From assembly GCF_002895005.1 (NCBI RefSeq), contig NZ_POWF01000007.1, positions 1-64,000 of the forward strand: 64,000 nt of DNA. The letters run 5' to 3'. The position numbers were made by a program, and so were the translations under genes. The DNA is from Hanstruepera neustonica (GTDB lineage Bacteria; Bacteroidota; Bacteroidia; Flavobacteriales; Flavobacteriaceae). The notes under the pieces are model-generated. The model was not told where the DNA came from and made no database searches. It saw nothing but the letters and a program-made list of their open reading frames with translations. Positions 26,702 through 36,879 of this stretch are shown one piece after another. Within the stretch, counting starts at the first letter, position 1. Each line of letters begins with the position of its first letter.

Positions 26702-27295
26702 ATGAAAACCCTACTAAACCTTTTAGGCGTAGCCTTATTAATTATTACTTTATCATTCACGCCTTCCAAAACCAAAACAGTTGTTATTGATGTGAGTCAT
26801 GGCGGTCATGACCATGGGCAGCAGGAACACAGCATTACCGAAAAGGATATTGCCTTGCAGGTTGCCCAAAAACTTCAAGAACTCTCACAGAATAGTTCTG
26901 TGGAAATCATTCTAACCAGAGATTCAGATGCCTTTGTCAGTTTAAAAGATCGTTCAGCTTTTATAAACAAGCAGAAACCACATTATATGCTATCACTTCA
27001 CACCAATGGTCATACAGATAACTCTGTTTCAGGCTATGAATTGTTTTATGGCGGTGAAGATTACTACGAAGCTTCTAAAAAATTAGCTTCCAACCTTTCA
27101 GAAAGTCTGGATATTGATTTACCATCACGAGGTATTAAGCAAGCTGGTTTTTACCTATTAAAAAATACAACCTGTCCTTCAGCGTTTTTGGAAATGGGCT
27201 TTTTATCCAACTCTCAAGATCGTGACTACCTCACCAGTGAATCTGGTCAGATGGCCATTGCAACAGCTATTTTTAAATCTCTGGAACAACTTTAA
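26702..27295 (+). CDS. N-acetylmuramoyl-L-alanine amidase (Amidase_3)
   Basis: 197 aa. The start at 26702 yields a signal peptide or membrane anchor (MKTLLNLLGVALLIITLSF). The zinc amidase motifs follow: VVIDVSHGGHDHG with the first His, E in EKDIALQVAQ, LSLHTNG with the second His, and FLEMGFLSN with the catalytic Glu. It cleaves the stem peptide from glycan in peptidoglycan. Metal position one reads SHGGHD rather than the usual DPGHGG, a small departure. Convergent with a lipoprotein gene that overlaps its stop. Confidence 0.85.
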   Translation: MKTLLNLLGVALLIITLSFTPSKTKTVVIDVSHGGHDHGQQEHSITEKDIALQVAQKLQELSQNSSVEIILTRDSDAFVSLKDRSAFINKQKPHYMLSLHTNGHTDNSVSGYELFYGGEDYYEASKKLASNLSESLDIDLPSRGIKQAGFYLLKNTTCPSAFLEMGFLSNSQDRDYLTSESGQMAIATAIFKSLEQL

Positions 27296-27837
27296 TTTTG
27301 ATGGCTTAAATAGGAATCCAAATAGTTGCTAGTTGTCATATACTCCTTTTGAAGCATTCTTAAATGTGTTAAAACTGCTTCCCTTTCTGGATATTCTGGC
27401 TTTAGGCAATCCTGTAAATCGTCGTCATAAACCGTTAAGATGAGATACCAATGCCCTGTTCTTGTAGTATGATATCCATCCATTAAAGTAGATTTTCCTT
27501 CAGATTGTAACTTGGCATAAACTGTCAAAGGCACTAAATTGAGAAAGGTGGTGTTTTTTTCACGTTCGTGAAACGACAAGTAATAGGTTTTATTTTTTAT
27601 GGATATAGGCACATTGTATTCCACATCTATATGCTCGCGATTGTATTTGGTATTGATGAAATTATAGAATTCATTAGCTTCTTTCGGGTCTTCAAAAATA
27701 AACCCATAGCTCCGAGGCAAATCTTTTTTAAACTTTTTGGACAACTTAACAGTGTCTGTCTCAATGTTTGGAGCTACCTGCAAAGGAATACAGGCATAGA
27801 CCACTGTGAGCAGGACAATAACCAGTAGTTTTTTCAT
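27292..27837 (-). CDS. Hypothetical lipoprotein
   Basis: 181 aa. The start at 27837 gives a lipoprotein signal with lipobox VVYAC (Cys about 16); an ATG five codons earlier also exists. The mature part has alternating strands and one aromatic-rich segment (TTRTGHWYLILTVYDDDLQDCL). I do not recognise a family. Its last codons overlap the end of the amidase gene by 4 bases. Confidence 0.65.
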   Translation of the reverse strand: MKKLLVIVLLTVVYACIPLQVAPNIETDTVKLSKKFKKDLPRSYGFIFEDPKEANEFYNFINTKYNREHIDVEYNVPISIKNKTYYLSFHEREKNTTFLNLVPLTVYAKLQSEGKSTLMDGYHTTRTGHWYLILTVYDDDLQDCLKPEYPEREAVLTHLRMLQKEYMTTSNYLDSYLSHQN

Positions 27838-27904
27838 GGTTTGGTTTTTCAAGGAATATCAAACATTGTACCACAAACCATTATTGGTAAAAAACTTAAA
27901 ACCG

Positions 27905-29626
27905 CTATTCAATTTTATTAGCCGGCATATCCTGACCATTTTGGTGCAAAGTCAAACTATCTATTTTACCCTTTTCATTAGCATTAAAAGTTACTTGAGC
28001 ATCAACCACTTTTAAATAAAATTTGTTATGCGCCGATGCGAATAACTCAAATTGTGGCTGACCTGTAGCTTGTGCGAATAACTGATTATCTTGGCGTGTT
28101 ACTGTAATGATAAAACCGGGAGCCAATTCATATTGACCACAATAGGTATCCATCACATCAATGGGCACCTCAACATCCGTGACCAATTCTGTTTTGGCAA
28201 CACCTAAACTCAATAGCACCGTTTTGGCATTGTCATTAGCGGGATTTAACTCTAACGACTTCTTATAGTTGGTAATAGCCTGCGTGGTATCACCCACCTT
28301 TAAATAGCCTTCACCTAAAGAATCGTAAGGATTGGAAGCATTGGGAAAGGAAGCTACATTTAATTTAAAAAGTTCCAACGCTATAGTAGGCTTATCTTCA
28401 GAAAGGTATTTGTATGCCAAAGTATTGAGTTGGTTTTCATCAAATTTATAGGTGTCTGGTTGTTCTGTCTTTAACTGATGATACAGCTTAATAGCCGATT
28501 CCATACCATTGGCATCAATCTCCTTATTGATAACGGTTGCTATGGAAGTGGTTGGCTTTTCCAAAGGTCTCGGGTCTCCCAATAATTTCATACCCAACCG
28601 ACCAATATCAGTATCTGCATTACCCAAAACCACGACACCTTTTTGCGTTCCATCTACAAACCCAGTGAATGATTTATAACCACCTGTGGCACCATTATGC
28701 CAGATTATGGTATCATCGCCATTTTGTGCGTAGTGCCAACCCAGACCAATTTTAAATTGGTCATCCTGATTTTCATACGCTACCTGTTGACTGAATGTCA
28801 TGGCTTCAAAAATGGCTGGTTTTGAAACACCCATATTAACTTGTAAAAACCTGACCATATCTTCGGTTGTTGAACGAATACCTCCTGCCCCAGCCAAGCC
28901 AGTTAAATCCCAATTGGAAACTTCAACACCTTGTGCATGCGGTTTTGCCAAATGGTTTTTCATACTATCGGTTAATGTCAGTTTGGTACTCATCATGTTG
29001 CAAGGATGCGCTATTTTTTCTATTAAGAGTGTTTCATAGCTTTTGCCTGTATGCAATTCCAAAATATGTCCCAATAATCCCATAGCATAATTGGAATATT
29101 CATATTGTGAACCAATATCCCGAGTTAATTCATAAGAAGACAAAAATTCATAGATCAGTTCTGGTGTATAATCCACATAGGGATTTCTAGGATCTTTAGG
29201 GTTGAAATTGTCTGGCATTCTAGGTAAGGCTGACGTATGCGTAGCTAGATCCAACAGGGTAATTTCTTTACCATTTCTATTAGGAACCTTGACCCCTTTA
29301 GGTAAGTACATTGTAATGGGATCTGATAACTTCATAGTACCTTTCAAAACTTCATCAGCCAACATGATACAGGTAAAAACTTTGGATATGGACCCTATTT
29401 CATAAACCGTATGTTCATTTACTGGAATGTTATGTTTTAAATCGGTTGTACCATAATTATAGAAATCAACCTGATCGCCTTCAATGTAGGCTATAGATAT
29501 CCCCACATTCTCACCAGACTCTACTCTGGCTTGAATATTTTCTTTAACGGCATCTGGTATTAGTACTTGAGAAATGGCCTGAAAACTTAAAAAAAGAAAG
29601 AGGCAGCTTACTAGATATTTCATCAT
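27905..29626 (-). CDS. Exported serine hydrolase (beta-lactamase family) with TPR segment
   Basis: 573 aa with a signal peptide (ending QAISQ). The penicillin-binding/class C fold is seen in S79-x-x-K82 (SISK), Y-x-N (YSN, about 177-179) and HNGATGGYKSF as the third motif. A tetratricopeptide region (about 400-475: PYDSLGEGYLKVGDTTQAITNYKKSLELNP) and a C-terminal DUF3471-like beta domain (YCGQYELAPGFIITVTR) follow. It probably acts in the periplasm on D-amino acid peptides or esters. Related to, but not a close copy of, the hydrolase at 19691. Confidence 0.85.
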   Translation of the reverse strand: MMKYLVSCLFLFLSFQAISQVLIPDAVKENIQARVESGENVGISIAYIEGDQVDFYNYGTTDLKHNIPVNEHTVYEIGSISKVFTCIMLADEVLKGTMKLSDPITMYLPKGVKVPNRNGKEITLLDLATHTSALPRMPDNFNPKDPRNPYVDYTPELIYEFLSSYELTRDIGSQYEYSNYAMGLLGHILELHTGKSYETLLIEKIAHPCNMMSTKLTLTDSMKNHLAKPHAQGVEVSNWDLTGLAGAGGIRSTTEDMVRFLQVNMGVSKPAIFEAMTFSQQVAYENQDDQFKIGLGWHYAQNGDDTIIWHNGATGGYKSFTGFVDGTQKGVVVLGNADTDIGRLGMKLLGDPRPLEKPTTSIATVINKEIDANGMESAIKLYHQLKTEQPDTYKFDENQLNTLAYKYLSEDKPTIALELFKLNVASFPNASNPYDSLGEGYLKVGDTTQAITNYKKSLELNPANDNAKTVLLSLGVAKTELVTDVEVPIDVMDTYCGQYELAPGFIITVTRQDNQLFAQATGQPQFELFASAHNKFYLKVVDAQVTFNANEKGKIDSLTLHQNGQDMPANKIE

Positions 29627-29767
29627 TATTGGATTTTAGGAATAGCAAGATACCAAAAAAAGGGGCAAAATTATCCATACAACAACCTGATTTACAAAGT
29701 ATATCATTTTACCAATTTTATGACCATTATCATAGTTATACCTAACAATTATGACTAACTTTCTATC

Positions 29768-31660
29768 ATGAATACCATCGCACTGCGTATATCGGATTTC
29801 TTAAAGCAATATCCGCCATTTAACATGCTTCAGCAGGATCAATTGCTGGCTATATCTGGGGCTGTTGAAGTGATTTATGTGGAGCCCGAGAACTTTGTTT
29901 TTAAAACTACCGAGCCTGTCAAGAGTGTATTTTATGTGGTTCGAGAGGGAGCGATTGGTTTGTATCGGGAAGATACACAAAACCTCGTTGATGAATGCGA
30001 TGAAGGCGACATCTTTGGTTTACGCGCCTTAATCAGACAAGGCAACTACAAGCTCACAGCCAAAGCTTTAGAGGAAAGCATTGTTTATAGTATTTCATCT
30101 GATTTATTGGAGGAATACATTACTTCAAATATGGAGGCCAATATGTTTTTAATGAAATCCTTTGCCTCCAACACCTCGTTTCGCCAGGATGATACTTGGC
30201 AAAATCCTATTTCGGCCACATTCATTAGTGACTTTAACGACGCTGAAAGTATCACTTATAGTAAAAACCCCATTACCTGTCATTCGAATACACCAATACA
30301 AGAGGCCGCCCAAACCATGACCACCAATCGTGTGGGGAGTATTATAATCACCGATAATCAAAAACCCATTGGTATTATCACGGATAAAGATTTACGGGTT
30401 AAGATTGCAACAGGGAATATCCGTATTGAGGCGCCTGTTACTGAAATTATGTCCACTCCCGTTATTACCTATCCTGAAACCATTTCAGTTGCCGAGGCAC
30501 AAATTGCCATGTTGGAGCACAAAATCACCCACTTATGTATCACCAAAGATGGTACTCCTAATTCTGCTTTAACCGGTATTTTATCGGAGCACGATATTTT
30601 GGTTATTAGGGAAAACAATGCCTCTATATTGGTAAAGGAAATCAAACGCTGCCAAAGCAGTGTTGAATTACAACAAATTCGCATGCGAAGTGAAGCCTTG
30701 TTAAAACGGTATTTGGAACAAGATTTACCCATCAACCATATTTCTAAAATTATTTCGGCCATCAACGACAATATCACCAAGCAGGTCATTAGCTTGGCAC
30801 TTAAAGATATGCCGACAAAACCACCTGTTGACTTTGCTTGGATGTCAATGGGCAGTCAGGGCAGACATGAGCAATTGCTTTTAACGGATCAAGATAATTT
30901 TTTGGTTTTTGAGGATGTTGAGGACGCTAACTATGAAACAACGCAACACTATTTTTTAGAATTTGCTAAAAAAATCACAGAGGGTTTGAATACCGTCGGT
31001 TTTGAGTATTGTCCTGCCAATATGATGGGTAGTAATCCCAAATGGTGTCTATCATTATCTGAATGGCGATCCCAATTTAAACGTTGGATTACCCATCCTG
31101 ACCAAGACCATTTGATGCTTTGCACCATATTTTTTGATTTTGCATTTGTTTATGGTGATAAATCTTTAGCTGATAAACTATCTGAAAACATATTTGATGC
31201 TATTGATTCCCATGATATCTTTTTAAATTATCTCGGTTTGAATGCCCTTAACAATCCGCCACCTTTAAGTTTCTTTAGAAACTTTTTGGTTGAATCTTCA
31301 GGTGAACATAAGGATCAATTTGACATTAAGGCACGAGCCATGATGCCTTTGGTTGATGCCGCACGTTTGCTGATTCTCTCCAAACACATAGCGTCTATCA
31401 ATAATACCACAACACGCTATCAAAAACTGATGGATTTGGAGCCTCAAAACAAGGATATTTATGAAGCATGTCTCTTGAGTTATGAAGATTTGTTACATTT
31501 TAGAACCAAGCAAGGTCTCAAACATTCCGATTCCGGTCGTTTCATTGATTTACAGCAATTGAGCAAAGCAGATCGATTAGAGCTTAAAAGCAGTTTCAAA
31601 GCCATAAAGTCGGTTCAGGAACTTATTCAAACCCGATACAAATTATCACAACTCATGTAA
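29768..31660 (+). CDS. DUF294 nucleotidyltransferase-like signalling protein with cNMP and CBS domains
   Basis: 630 aa. Order: cyclic-nucleotide-binding domain (about 10-135), two CBS domains (about 165-290, GSIIITDNQKPIGIITDKDL), a DUF294 nucleotidyltransferase domain with GSQGRHEQLLLTDQDN at about 361 and a DUF294_C helical domain. The arrangement is that of the GlnD-like signalling proteins found next to acs in many bacteria. It may modify a partner in response to nucleotides or energy charge; the target is unknown. The exonuclease gene begins 1 base after its stop, and both converge on acs. Confidence 0.85.
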   Translation: MNTIALRISDFLKQYPPFNMLQQDQLLAISGAVEVIYVEPENFVFKTTEPVKSVFYVVREGAIGLYREDTQNLVDECDEGDIFGLRALIRQGNYKLTAKALEESIVYSISSDLLEEYITSNMEANMFLMKSFASNTSFRQDDTWQNPISATFISDFNDAESITYSKNPITCHSNTPIQEAAQTMTTNRVGSIIITDNQKPIGIITDKDLRVKIATGNIRIEAPVTEIMSTPVITYPETISVAEAQIAMLEHKITHLCITKDGTPNSALTGILSEHDILVIRENNASILVKEIKRCQSSVELQQIRMRSEALLKRYLEQDLPINHISKIISAINDNITKQVISLALKDMPTKPPVDFAWMSMGSQGRHEQLLLTDQDNFLVFEDVEDANYETTQHYFLEFAKKITEGLNTVGFEYCPANMMGSNPKWCLSLSEWRSQFKRWITHPDQDHLMLCTIFFDFAFVYGDKSLADKLSENIFDAIDSHDIFLNYLGLNALNNPPPLSFFRNFLVESSGEHKDQFDIKARAMMPLVDAARLLILSKHIASINNTTTRYQKLMDLEPQNKDIYEACLLSYEDLLHFRTKQGLKHSDSGRFIDLQQLSKADRLELKSSFKAIKSVQELIQTRYKLSQLM

Positions 31661-31661
31661 T

Positions 31662-32330
31662 ATGGGATGGTTTAAAAAACATAGCTATCCGCCTTTCTGG
31701 AATGAGTATCTATCGTCGTTTGACAACCATTCTCATCAAGACCTTCATGATTTCAGGTTCGTTGTTTTTGACACAGAAACCACGGGATTAAACCCTAAAA
31801 GTGATCGGATCTTATCCATTGGGACAGTAGCCATAATGAATGAAAACATCATCGTTTCTGATCAGTTGGAAGTCTATTTAAAGCAAGACACGTTTAATGC
31901 AGACACCGTTAAAATTCATGGGCTTTTAAAAACAGGCAAGCTAGAGAAAGTCTCTGAAGAAACAGCTATCATGGAATTTTTAAAACATATTAAAAATGCG
32001 GTACTCGTAGCACACCATGCAGCCTTTGATATTGCTATGGTCAATGCTTGCTTGAAACGATTGGGCTTACCTAACCTCAAAAACAAGGTTGTTGATACCG
32101 GCTTTTTGTATAGAAATACCTTGAACTCGTCAAACCCGAACCTGCATTTCAGTTTAGATGACCTATCGAAACAATTTAATATTCCACAACATGATAGGCA
32201 TACGGCTTCTGGTGATGCCTATATTACAGCCATTCTGTTTTTGAAATTGATAGCCCTATTAAAGCAGAAAAAAGTTAAATTAAAATTAGACGACCTAATT
32301 TTACCAAAAAAACGCATCGGTTTGTTATAA
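31662..32330 (+). CDS. 3'-5' exonuclease, DnaQ-like (DEDDh)
   Basis: 222 aa with the DEDDh exonuclease motifs: VFDTETTGLN (Exo I, about 33-42), LVAHHAAFDIAMVN (Exo II) and HDRHTASGDAYIT (Exo III with His and Asp). It resembles the epsilon proofreading subunit but here pairs with the DUF294 protein, as in other acetate loci (in Shewanella and Pseudomonas such a pair also stands near the CrbS-type kinase). Its role there is unknown. Coupled to the upstream gene. Confidence 0.85.
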   Translation: MGWFKKHSYPPFWNEYLSSFDNHSHQDLHDFRFVVFDTETTGLNPKSDRILSIGTVAIMNENIIVSDQLEVYLKQDTFNADTVKIHGLLKTGKLEKVSEETAIMEFLKHIKNAVLVAHHAAFDIAMVNACLKRLGLPNLKNKVVDTGFLYRNTLNSSNPNLHFSLDDLSKQFNIPQHDRHTASGDAYITAILFLKLIALLKQKKVKLKLDDLILPKKRIGLL

Positions 32331-32354
32331 AAAAAAGCGCTTCAACCGAAGCGC
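32329..32354 (-). terminator. Terminator of the acs operon
   Basis: GCGCTTC, loop, GAAGCGC (32337-32354), followed on the minus strand by eight T (32336-32329). On the plus strand the tail is only CTTCTTT, so it should work best for the minus-strand acs transcript. Confidence 0.85.
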
Positions 32355-32378
32355 CTTCTTTGCTATTAATTTCTACTC

Positions 32379-34286
32379 TTATAGAGCATTATCCATAATA
32401 TCCTGAACCACTTCTGGGTTTAGTAATGTACTAATATCTCCCAGGTTACTAGTGTCCTTATGGGCTATCTTTCGTAAGATGCGTCTCATAATTTTACCCG
32501 ATCGTGTTTTTGGTAAGCCTTGGGTAAATTGAATTTTATCTAATTTGGCAATCGGTCCAATATGTTCGGTGATAATCTGGTTGATTTCCTTGCGCAAATT
32601 ATCATGATTCCGCGTTTCACCAGTATCTTTTAAGATCACATAACCATAAAGCGCATTACCTTTTACATCATGTGGGAAACCTACAATTGCAGATTCAGAA
32701 ACGGCTGGATGCTCATTGATAGCATCTTCGATTGGTGCTGTTCCTAAATTATGACCAGATACAATGATGACATCATCCACACGACCCGTTATACGGTAAT
32801 AACCAACCTCATCCCTTAAAGCGCCATCACCCGTAAAGTACTTGTTTTCAAACGCTGAAAAATAAGTATCCTTATATCGTTGATGATTACCCCAAATGGT
32901 TCTTGCCATACTAGGCCATGGGAATTTAATACATAGACGCCCTTCTACCTGATTGCCTTTTAATTCTTCAGCATTTTCATCCATCAATGCTGGTTGGATA
33001 CCAATAAATGGTAAGGTAGCATAAGTAGGTTTTGTTGGGGTGACATAAGGGATTGGCGTTATCATAATACCGCCTGTTTCTGTTTGCCACCAGGTATCCA
33101 CAATAGGACTATTTTTCTTTCCAACATTATCGTTATACCAGTGCCATGCTTCTTCATTGATTGGCTCTCCCACAGAACCCAAAACTTTTAATGAGGATAA
33201 GTCATATTTTTCAACTAATTCAGAACCTTGCTTGGCTAAAGCACGGATAGCTGTTGGTGCTGTGTAAAACTGATTAACCTGATGTTTTTGAACAATCTCC
33301 CAAAAACGACCAAAATCCGGATAACTTGGCACACCCTCAAACATCACAGTGGTGGCACCATTACATAACGGACCATAGACTATATAACTATGACCAGTAA
33401 TCCATCCAATATCTGCCGTACACCAATAAACATCACCATCACGATATTGAAACACATTTTTAAAGGTATAAGCCGTATAGACCATATAACCAGCAGTGGT
33501 GTGTACCATACCTTTGGGTTGTCCAGTTGATCCCGATGTATATAAAATGAATAGCGGATCTTCAGCCTTCATGATTTCAGCTGGGCATTCATCTGAAGCT
33601 TGCTCTAATAATGGCTCCAACCATTCATCCCGACCGTCTTTCATAGTCACCTCATTGTTAATGCGTTTGGCTACGAGAACGGTTTCAACACCAGGACATG
33701 ATTCCAAAGCATCATCAACGATACCTTTTAAATCAATCGTTTTGGCTCCACGATAAGAACCATCACTTGTGATGACCATTTTGCAATCGCAGTCATTTAT
33801 CCGCGTTGCCAAAGCTGTAGAAGAAAATCCAGCAAAAACCACTGAATGCACTGCACCAATTCTGGCACAAGCCAATACAGCAATAGCCAATTCTGGAATC
33901 ATGGGTACATAAATACAAACCCTATCACCTTTTTGAACACCTTTGGATTTTAAAACATTAGCCATTTTATTGACCCTATGATACAGTTGTTTGTAAGTGA
34001 TATGTTCCGCCTTTTCACTAGGGTCATTAGGCTCAAACAAAATAGCTGTTTGATCTGCTCGTGTTGTTAAATGCCTATCTATACAGTTTTCAGTTATATT
34101 GAGTTGGGCACCTTCAAACCATTTAATTTCAGGTTTTGAAAAGTCCCAACTTAATACATTATTCCATTTTTTCCGCCAAAGAAAATGTTCACCAGCAACT
34201 TCTTCCCAGAAGTTTTCTGGTTCCCGAACCGATTTTCTATAAACTTGATAATACTCTTCTAAATGTTTTATATGATAATTACTCAT
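32379..34286 (-). CDS. acs: Acetate-CoA ligase (AMP-forming)
   Basis: 635-aa acyl-adenylate-forming enzyme that makes acetyl-CoA from acetate, ATP and CoA. Visible motifs: [19 protein letters not shown] (P-loop, about 247-265), WWQTETGG (acyl pocket), TGRVDDVI (hinge) and the C-terminal [11 protein letters not shown] with the regulatory lysine at about 598, the residue acetylated in Acs. It overlaps the upstream PrpE-type gene by 8 bases. Preceding genes on the strand encode a matching transport and sensing system. Confidence 0.93.
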   Translation of the reverse strand: MSNYHIKHLEEYYQVYRKSVREPENFWEEVAGEHFLWRKKWNNVLSWDFSKPEIKWFEGAQLNITENCIDRHLTTRADQTAILFEPNDPSEKAEHITYKQLYHRVNKMANVLKSKGVQKGDRVCIYVPMIPELAIAVLACARIGAVHSVVFAGFSSTALATRINDCDCKMVITSDGSYRGAKTIDLKGIVDDALESCPGVETVLVAKRINNEVTMKDGRDEWLEPLLEQASDECPAEIMKAEDPLFILYTSGSTGQPKGMVHTTAGYMVYTAYTFKNVFQYRDGDVYWCTADIGWITGHSYIVYGPLCNGATTVMFEGVPSYPDFGRFWEIVQKHQVNQFYTAPTAIRALAKQGSELVEKYDLSSLKVLGSVGEPINEEAWHWYNDNVGKKNSPIVDTWWQTETGGIMITPIPYVTPTKPTYATLPFIGIQPALMDENAEELKGNQVEGRLCIKFPWPSMARTIWGNHQRYKDTYFSAFENKYFTGDGALRDEVGYYRITGRVDDVIIVSGHNLGTAPIEDAINEHPAVSESAIVGFPHDVKGNALYGYVILKDTGETRNHDNLRKEINQIITEHIGPIAKLDKIQFTQGLPKTRSGKIMRRILRKIAHKDTSNLGDISTLLNPEVVQDIMDNAL

Positions 34287-36192
34287 GACTCGTTAAGTTT
34301 TTATGTATTCCTATTTGATTGATTTTATAAACTGCAGTTATTTCATTTATGATTTCAGGATCATCGATAGTCGATGGAATGTTATAACTCATCTCATCGG
34401 CTATATTGCGTAACAATTTACGAAGAATTTTCCCAGATCGTGTCTTTGGCAACCTATCGACCACCAAAACATCTCGAAATGAAGCAACCGCTCCAATTTC
34501 ATGTCGTACATCCTGAATAATCTGCTTTTGGATATCCTCCTCGCTATCATTGTTTTCTGCTTTTAACACCACTAATCCCAATGGTTTTTGACCCTTTAAA
34601 TCACAGTGAACACCAAAAACGGCACACTCCGCAACCGCTTTATGCGACGCCACAATTTCTTCCATTTCAGCTGTTGACAAGCGATGCCCAGCAACGTTGA
34701 TAATATCATCTACACGACCAGTAATAAATACATAGCCATCTTCATCTTTATAGCCACCATCTCCCGAAAAATAATAGCCCGGAAATTTTTCCAAATAACC
34801 TGATTTAAAACGTTCCGGATTTCCCCAGAGATTCATGAGCGTTCCAGGTGGCAAAGGTAGTTTTACTGCCACATAGCCCTCACTACTGGATGCGACTTCT
34901 TGGCCTTCTTCATTTAATATTTGGATATCATAACCACACACTGGAAATCCTGCTGATCCGGGTTGTACATCCTGTAATTCCAAACCAGCCATATTGGCTA
35001 ACATAGGCCAACCACTTTCTGTTTGCCACCAATGGTCAATGACAGGAACTTGAAGTTTTTCTTCTGTCCATTTTAAGGTAGCCACATCGCAGCGCTCACC
35101 CGCCAAAAATTGATATTTTAAACAAGACATATCAAACTTTTTTAAAAACTTGCCATTTGGATCTTCTTTTTTAATGGCACGGATGGCTGTAGGGGCTGTA
35201 AACATCACCTTCACCCGATGCTCACTAATGACCCGCCAAAAGGTTGATGCATCTGGTGTTTTGATAGGTTTTCCCTCAAAAAGAACCGTGGTATTGCGGT
35301 TGATTAACGGTGCGTAAACAATATAACTATGACCAACTACCCAACCGACATCGCTGGCAGCCCAGTAAACATCTCCCGGTTCTACCCCATAGATATATTT
35401 CATAGAGAATTTTAAAGCTGTGGCATAACCGCCTGTATCACGAATAATGCCTTTAGGTTTTCCTGTTGTACCAGATGTATATAAAATGTATGATGGATGC
35501 GTTGAAGGAATAGAAACAGCTTCTGATGGAACAGCATTCTCAACGAGCGTTTGATAATCCACATCATAATCCTGCTTTGGGATTTCAGCATTGAGATTTC
35601 TATTAAAAACTATCACATTTTGAGGCTTGTGGTTAGCCAATTTTATAGCCTCATCCACATAAGGTTTATACGGAATAATCCGCTGAATCTCAATACCGCT
35701 AGATGCGGTGATGACAGCTTTTGGTTGACAGTCGTCAATTCGGATGGCTAATTCATTGGGTGCAAATCCCCCAAATACCACGGAATGAATCACACCAATT
35801 CGCACGCAAGCCAACATGGCATAAATCGCCTGTGGTATCATAGGCATATAAATGATGGCCGTATCGCCTTTTTGCAGACCTAATGTCTGGAGACCTCCAG
35901 CCAATTTAGCGACTTCATCATGAAATTCATTAAAGGTTATATGTTGCTTGGTTTGAGTAACAGGCGAATCATAAATAATAGCTGTTTGACTTCCAAAGCC
36001 ATCTTTGATGTGTTTGTCGATACATAGGTAGCTTAAATTTAATTCACCATCATGAAACCATTGATAATAATCGTGTTGGTCTTTGGATAATATGGTTTGT
36101 GGTTTCTTAAACCATTCTAATGCATCACTTTGTTCTTTCCAAAAACCTGCTGGATCTTGGATACTGTTGTTGTAAAAATCCTGGTAGTTCAT
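34279..36192 (-). CDS. Propionate-type acyl-CoA synthetase (PrpE/ACSS3-like)
   Basis: 637 aa, same adenylate-forming fold: [19 protein letters not shown] (about 240-258), [17 protein letters not shown] and [11 protein letters not shown] with the lysine near 588. Compared with Acs it has RDTGGY after the P-loop and TESGWP in the acid pocket, as in PrpE and ACSS3, so propionate or another short acid is more likely than acetate. Propionyl-CoA would be a substrate for the carboxylase at 9919-13487. Overlaps acs by 8 bases and the small membrane protein by 4. Confidence 0.85.
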   Translation of the reverse strand: MNYQDFYNNSIQDPAGFWKEQSDALEWFKKPQTILSKDQHDYYQWFHDGELNLSYLCIDKHIKDGFGSQTAIIYDSPVTQTKQHITFNEFHDEVAKLAGGLQTLGLQKGDTAIIYMPMIPQAIYAMLACVRIGVIHSVVFGGFAPNELAIRIDDCQPKAVITASSGIEIQRIIPYKPYVDEAIKLANHKPQNVIVFNRNLNAEIPKQDYDVDYQTLVENAVPSEAVSIPSTHPSYILYTSGTTGKPKGIIRDTGGYATALKFSMKYIYGVEPGDVYWAASDVGWVVGHSYIVYAPLINRNTTVLFEGKPIKTPDASTFWRVISEHRVKVMFTAPTAIRAIKKEDPNGKFLKKFDMSCLKYQFLAGERCDVATLKWTEEKLQVPVIDHWWQTESGWPMLANMAGLELQDVQPGSAGFPVCGYDIQILNEEGQEVASSSEGYVAVKLPLPPGTLMNLWGNPERFKSGYLEKFPGYYFSGDGGYKDEDGYVFITGRVDDIINVAGHRLSTAEMEEIVASHKAVAECAVFGVHCDLKGQKPLGLVVLKAENNDSEEDIQKQIIQDVRHEIGAVASFRDVLVVDRLPKTRSGKILRKLLRNIADEMSYNIPSTIDDPEIINEITAVYKINQIGIHKNLTSHE

Positions 36193-36413
36193 GACTTTGT
36201 TTTTTTAGAATTAAACAAGCCAAACCAGTTGGGATTCAATACTTTCAATTTAATTAAAACCCAAATAATCACAATAAAACAAACACCAATAACCATAGAG
36301 TTAACCGTACTTATGGGTGTGTCATTTTCAAATTTAAAACGAAGATATAGGGTAATTAAAACGTAAATACTAATAATAATATCTGACGTCAAGGGGTTGA
36401 TACGAAATTTCAT
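36189..36413 (-). CDS. Small two-helix membrane protein in the acs operon
   Basis: 74 aa with two hydrophobic segments (about 10-26 and 40-58) and a basic end. I do not recognise a family. It overlaps the PrpE gene by 4 bases (ATGA) and so is part of the acs operon. ATG 36413 is preferred; two more in-frame codons upstream (ATG 36419) are possible. Confidence 0.6.
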   Translation of the reverse strand: MKFRINPLTSDIIISIYVLITLYLRFKFENDTPISTVNSMVIGVCFIVIIWVLIKLKVLNPNWFGLFNSKKTKS

Positions 36414-36480
36414 AATCAATACTACTTTTCAAATAAGCACGTACAAAAGCCGTGACTTATTCTATTAAACATTGTTTGTT

Positions 36481-36496
36481 TGCACACAAAACCAAT
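36481..36496. promoter_or_regulatory. 16-base motif shared with the porin leader
   Basis: TGCACACAAAACCAAT on the plus strand, in the gap between the response regulator gene and the acs operon. The exact sequence recurs in inverted orientation at 43209-43224, upstream of the porin gene of the same locus. Possible operator; see findings. Confidence 0.35.
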
Positions 36497-36498
36497 GG

Positions 36499-36861
36499 TT
36501 AATTGAGTAGTTCAAGAATTTCTGAAACTATTTTTTTTACTGAAAACGGCTTGAGTAAATATTTGTCTGCCCCAAGTTTTAAGCCTTTTTCAATATCTGA
36601 AGCTTTATTTTTAGCCGTTAAAAACACCACTTTGGTATTCTTTAAACTGGCTTGTTCTTTTATAAATTTCAAGGTTTGATAGCCATCTACATTCGGCATC
36701 ATAATGTCCAGCAAAATTACATCTGGCACATCTTTTTTTAATATCTTAAGAGCCTCACTTCCATCTCTCGCTATATACACTTCAAAGTCTTGTTTTTTAA
36801 AAGCGTATTCCAACGTCATCACAATATTGGGCTCATCATCTACAATTAAAATCTTCTTCAT
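36499..36861 (-). CDS. Response regulator, receiver domain only
   Basis: 120 aa, a complete receiver: acidic pocket D8-D9, phosphoacceptor D52 (LLDIMMP), T82 and K104 (YLLKPF). There is no output domain. It lies 18 bases downstream of the SSF-histidine kinase and is probably its partner. In Vibrio and Pseudomonas the equivalent CrbR has a LuxR-type DNA-binding domain; here a second protein would be needed to reach DNA. Confidence 0.9.
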   Translation of the reverse strand: MKKILIVDDEPNIVMTLEYAFKKQDFEVYIARDGSEALKILKKDVPDVILLDIMMPNVDGYQTLKFIKEQASLKNTKVVFLTAKNKASDIEKGLKLGADKYLLKPFSVKKIVSEILELLN

Positions 36862-36879
36862 ATTTTACAGCAGTACAAT

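Noticed and set aside
29768-32330. Phage-defence island (nucleotide signalling protein plus exonuclease)
   Set aside because: The DUF294/CBS/cNMP protein and DnaQ-like gene are a known companion pair of acetate loci, and no effector typical of CBASS or Thoeris is present.
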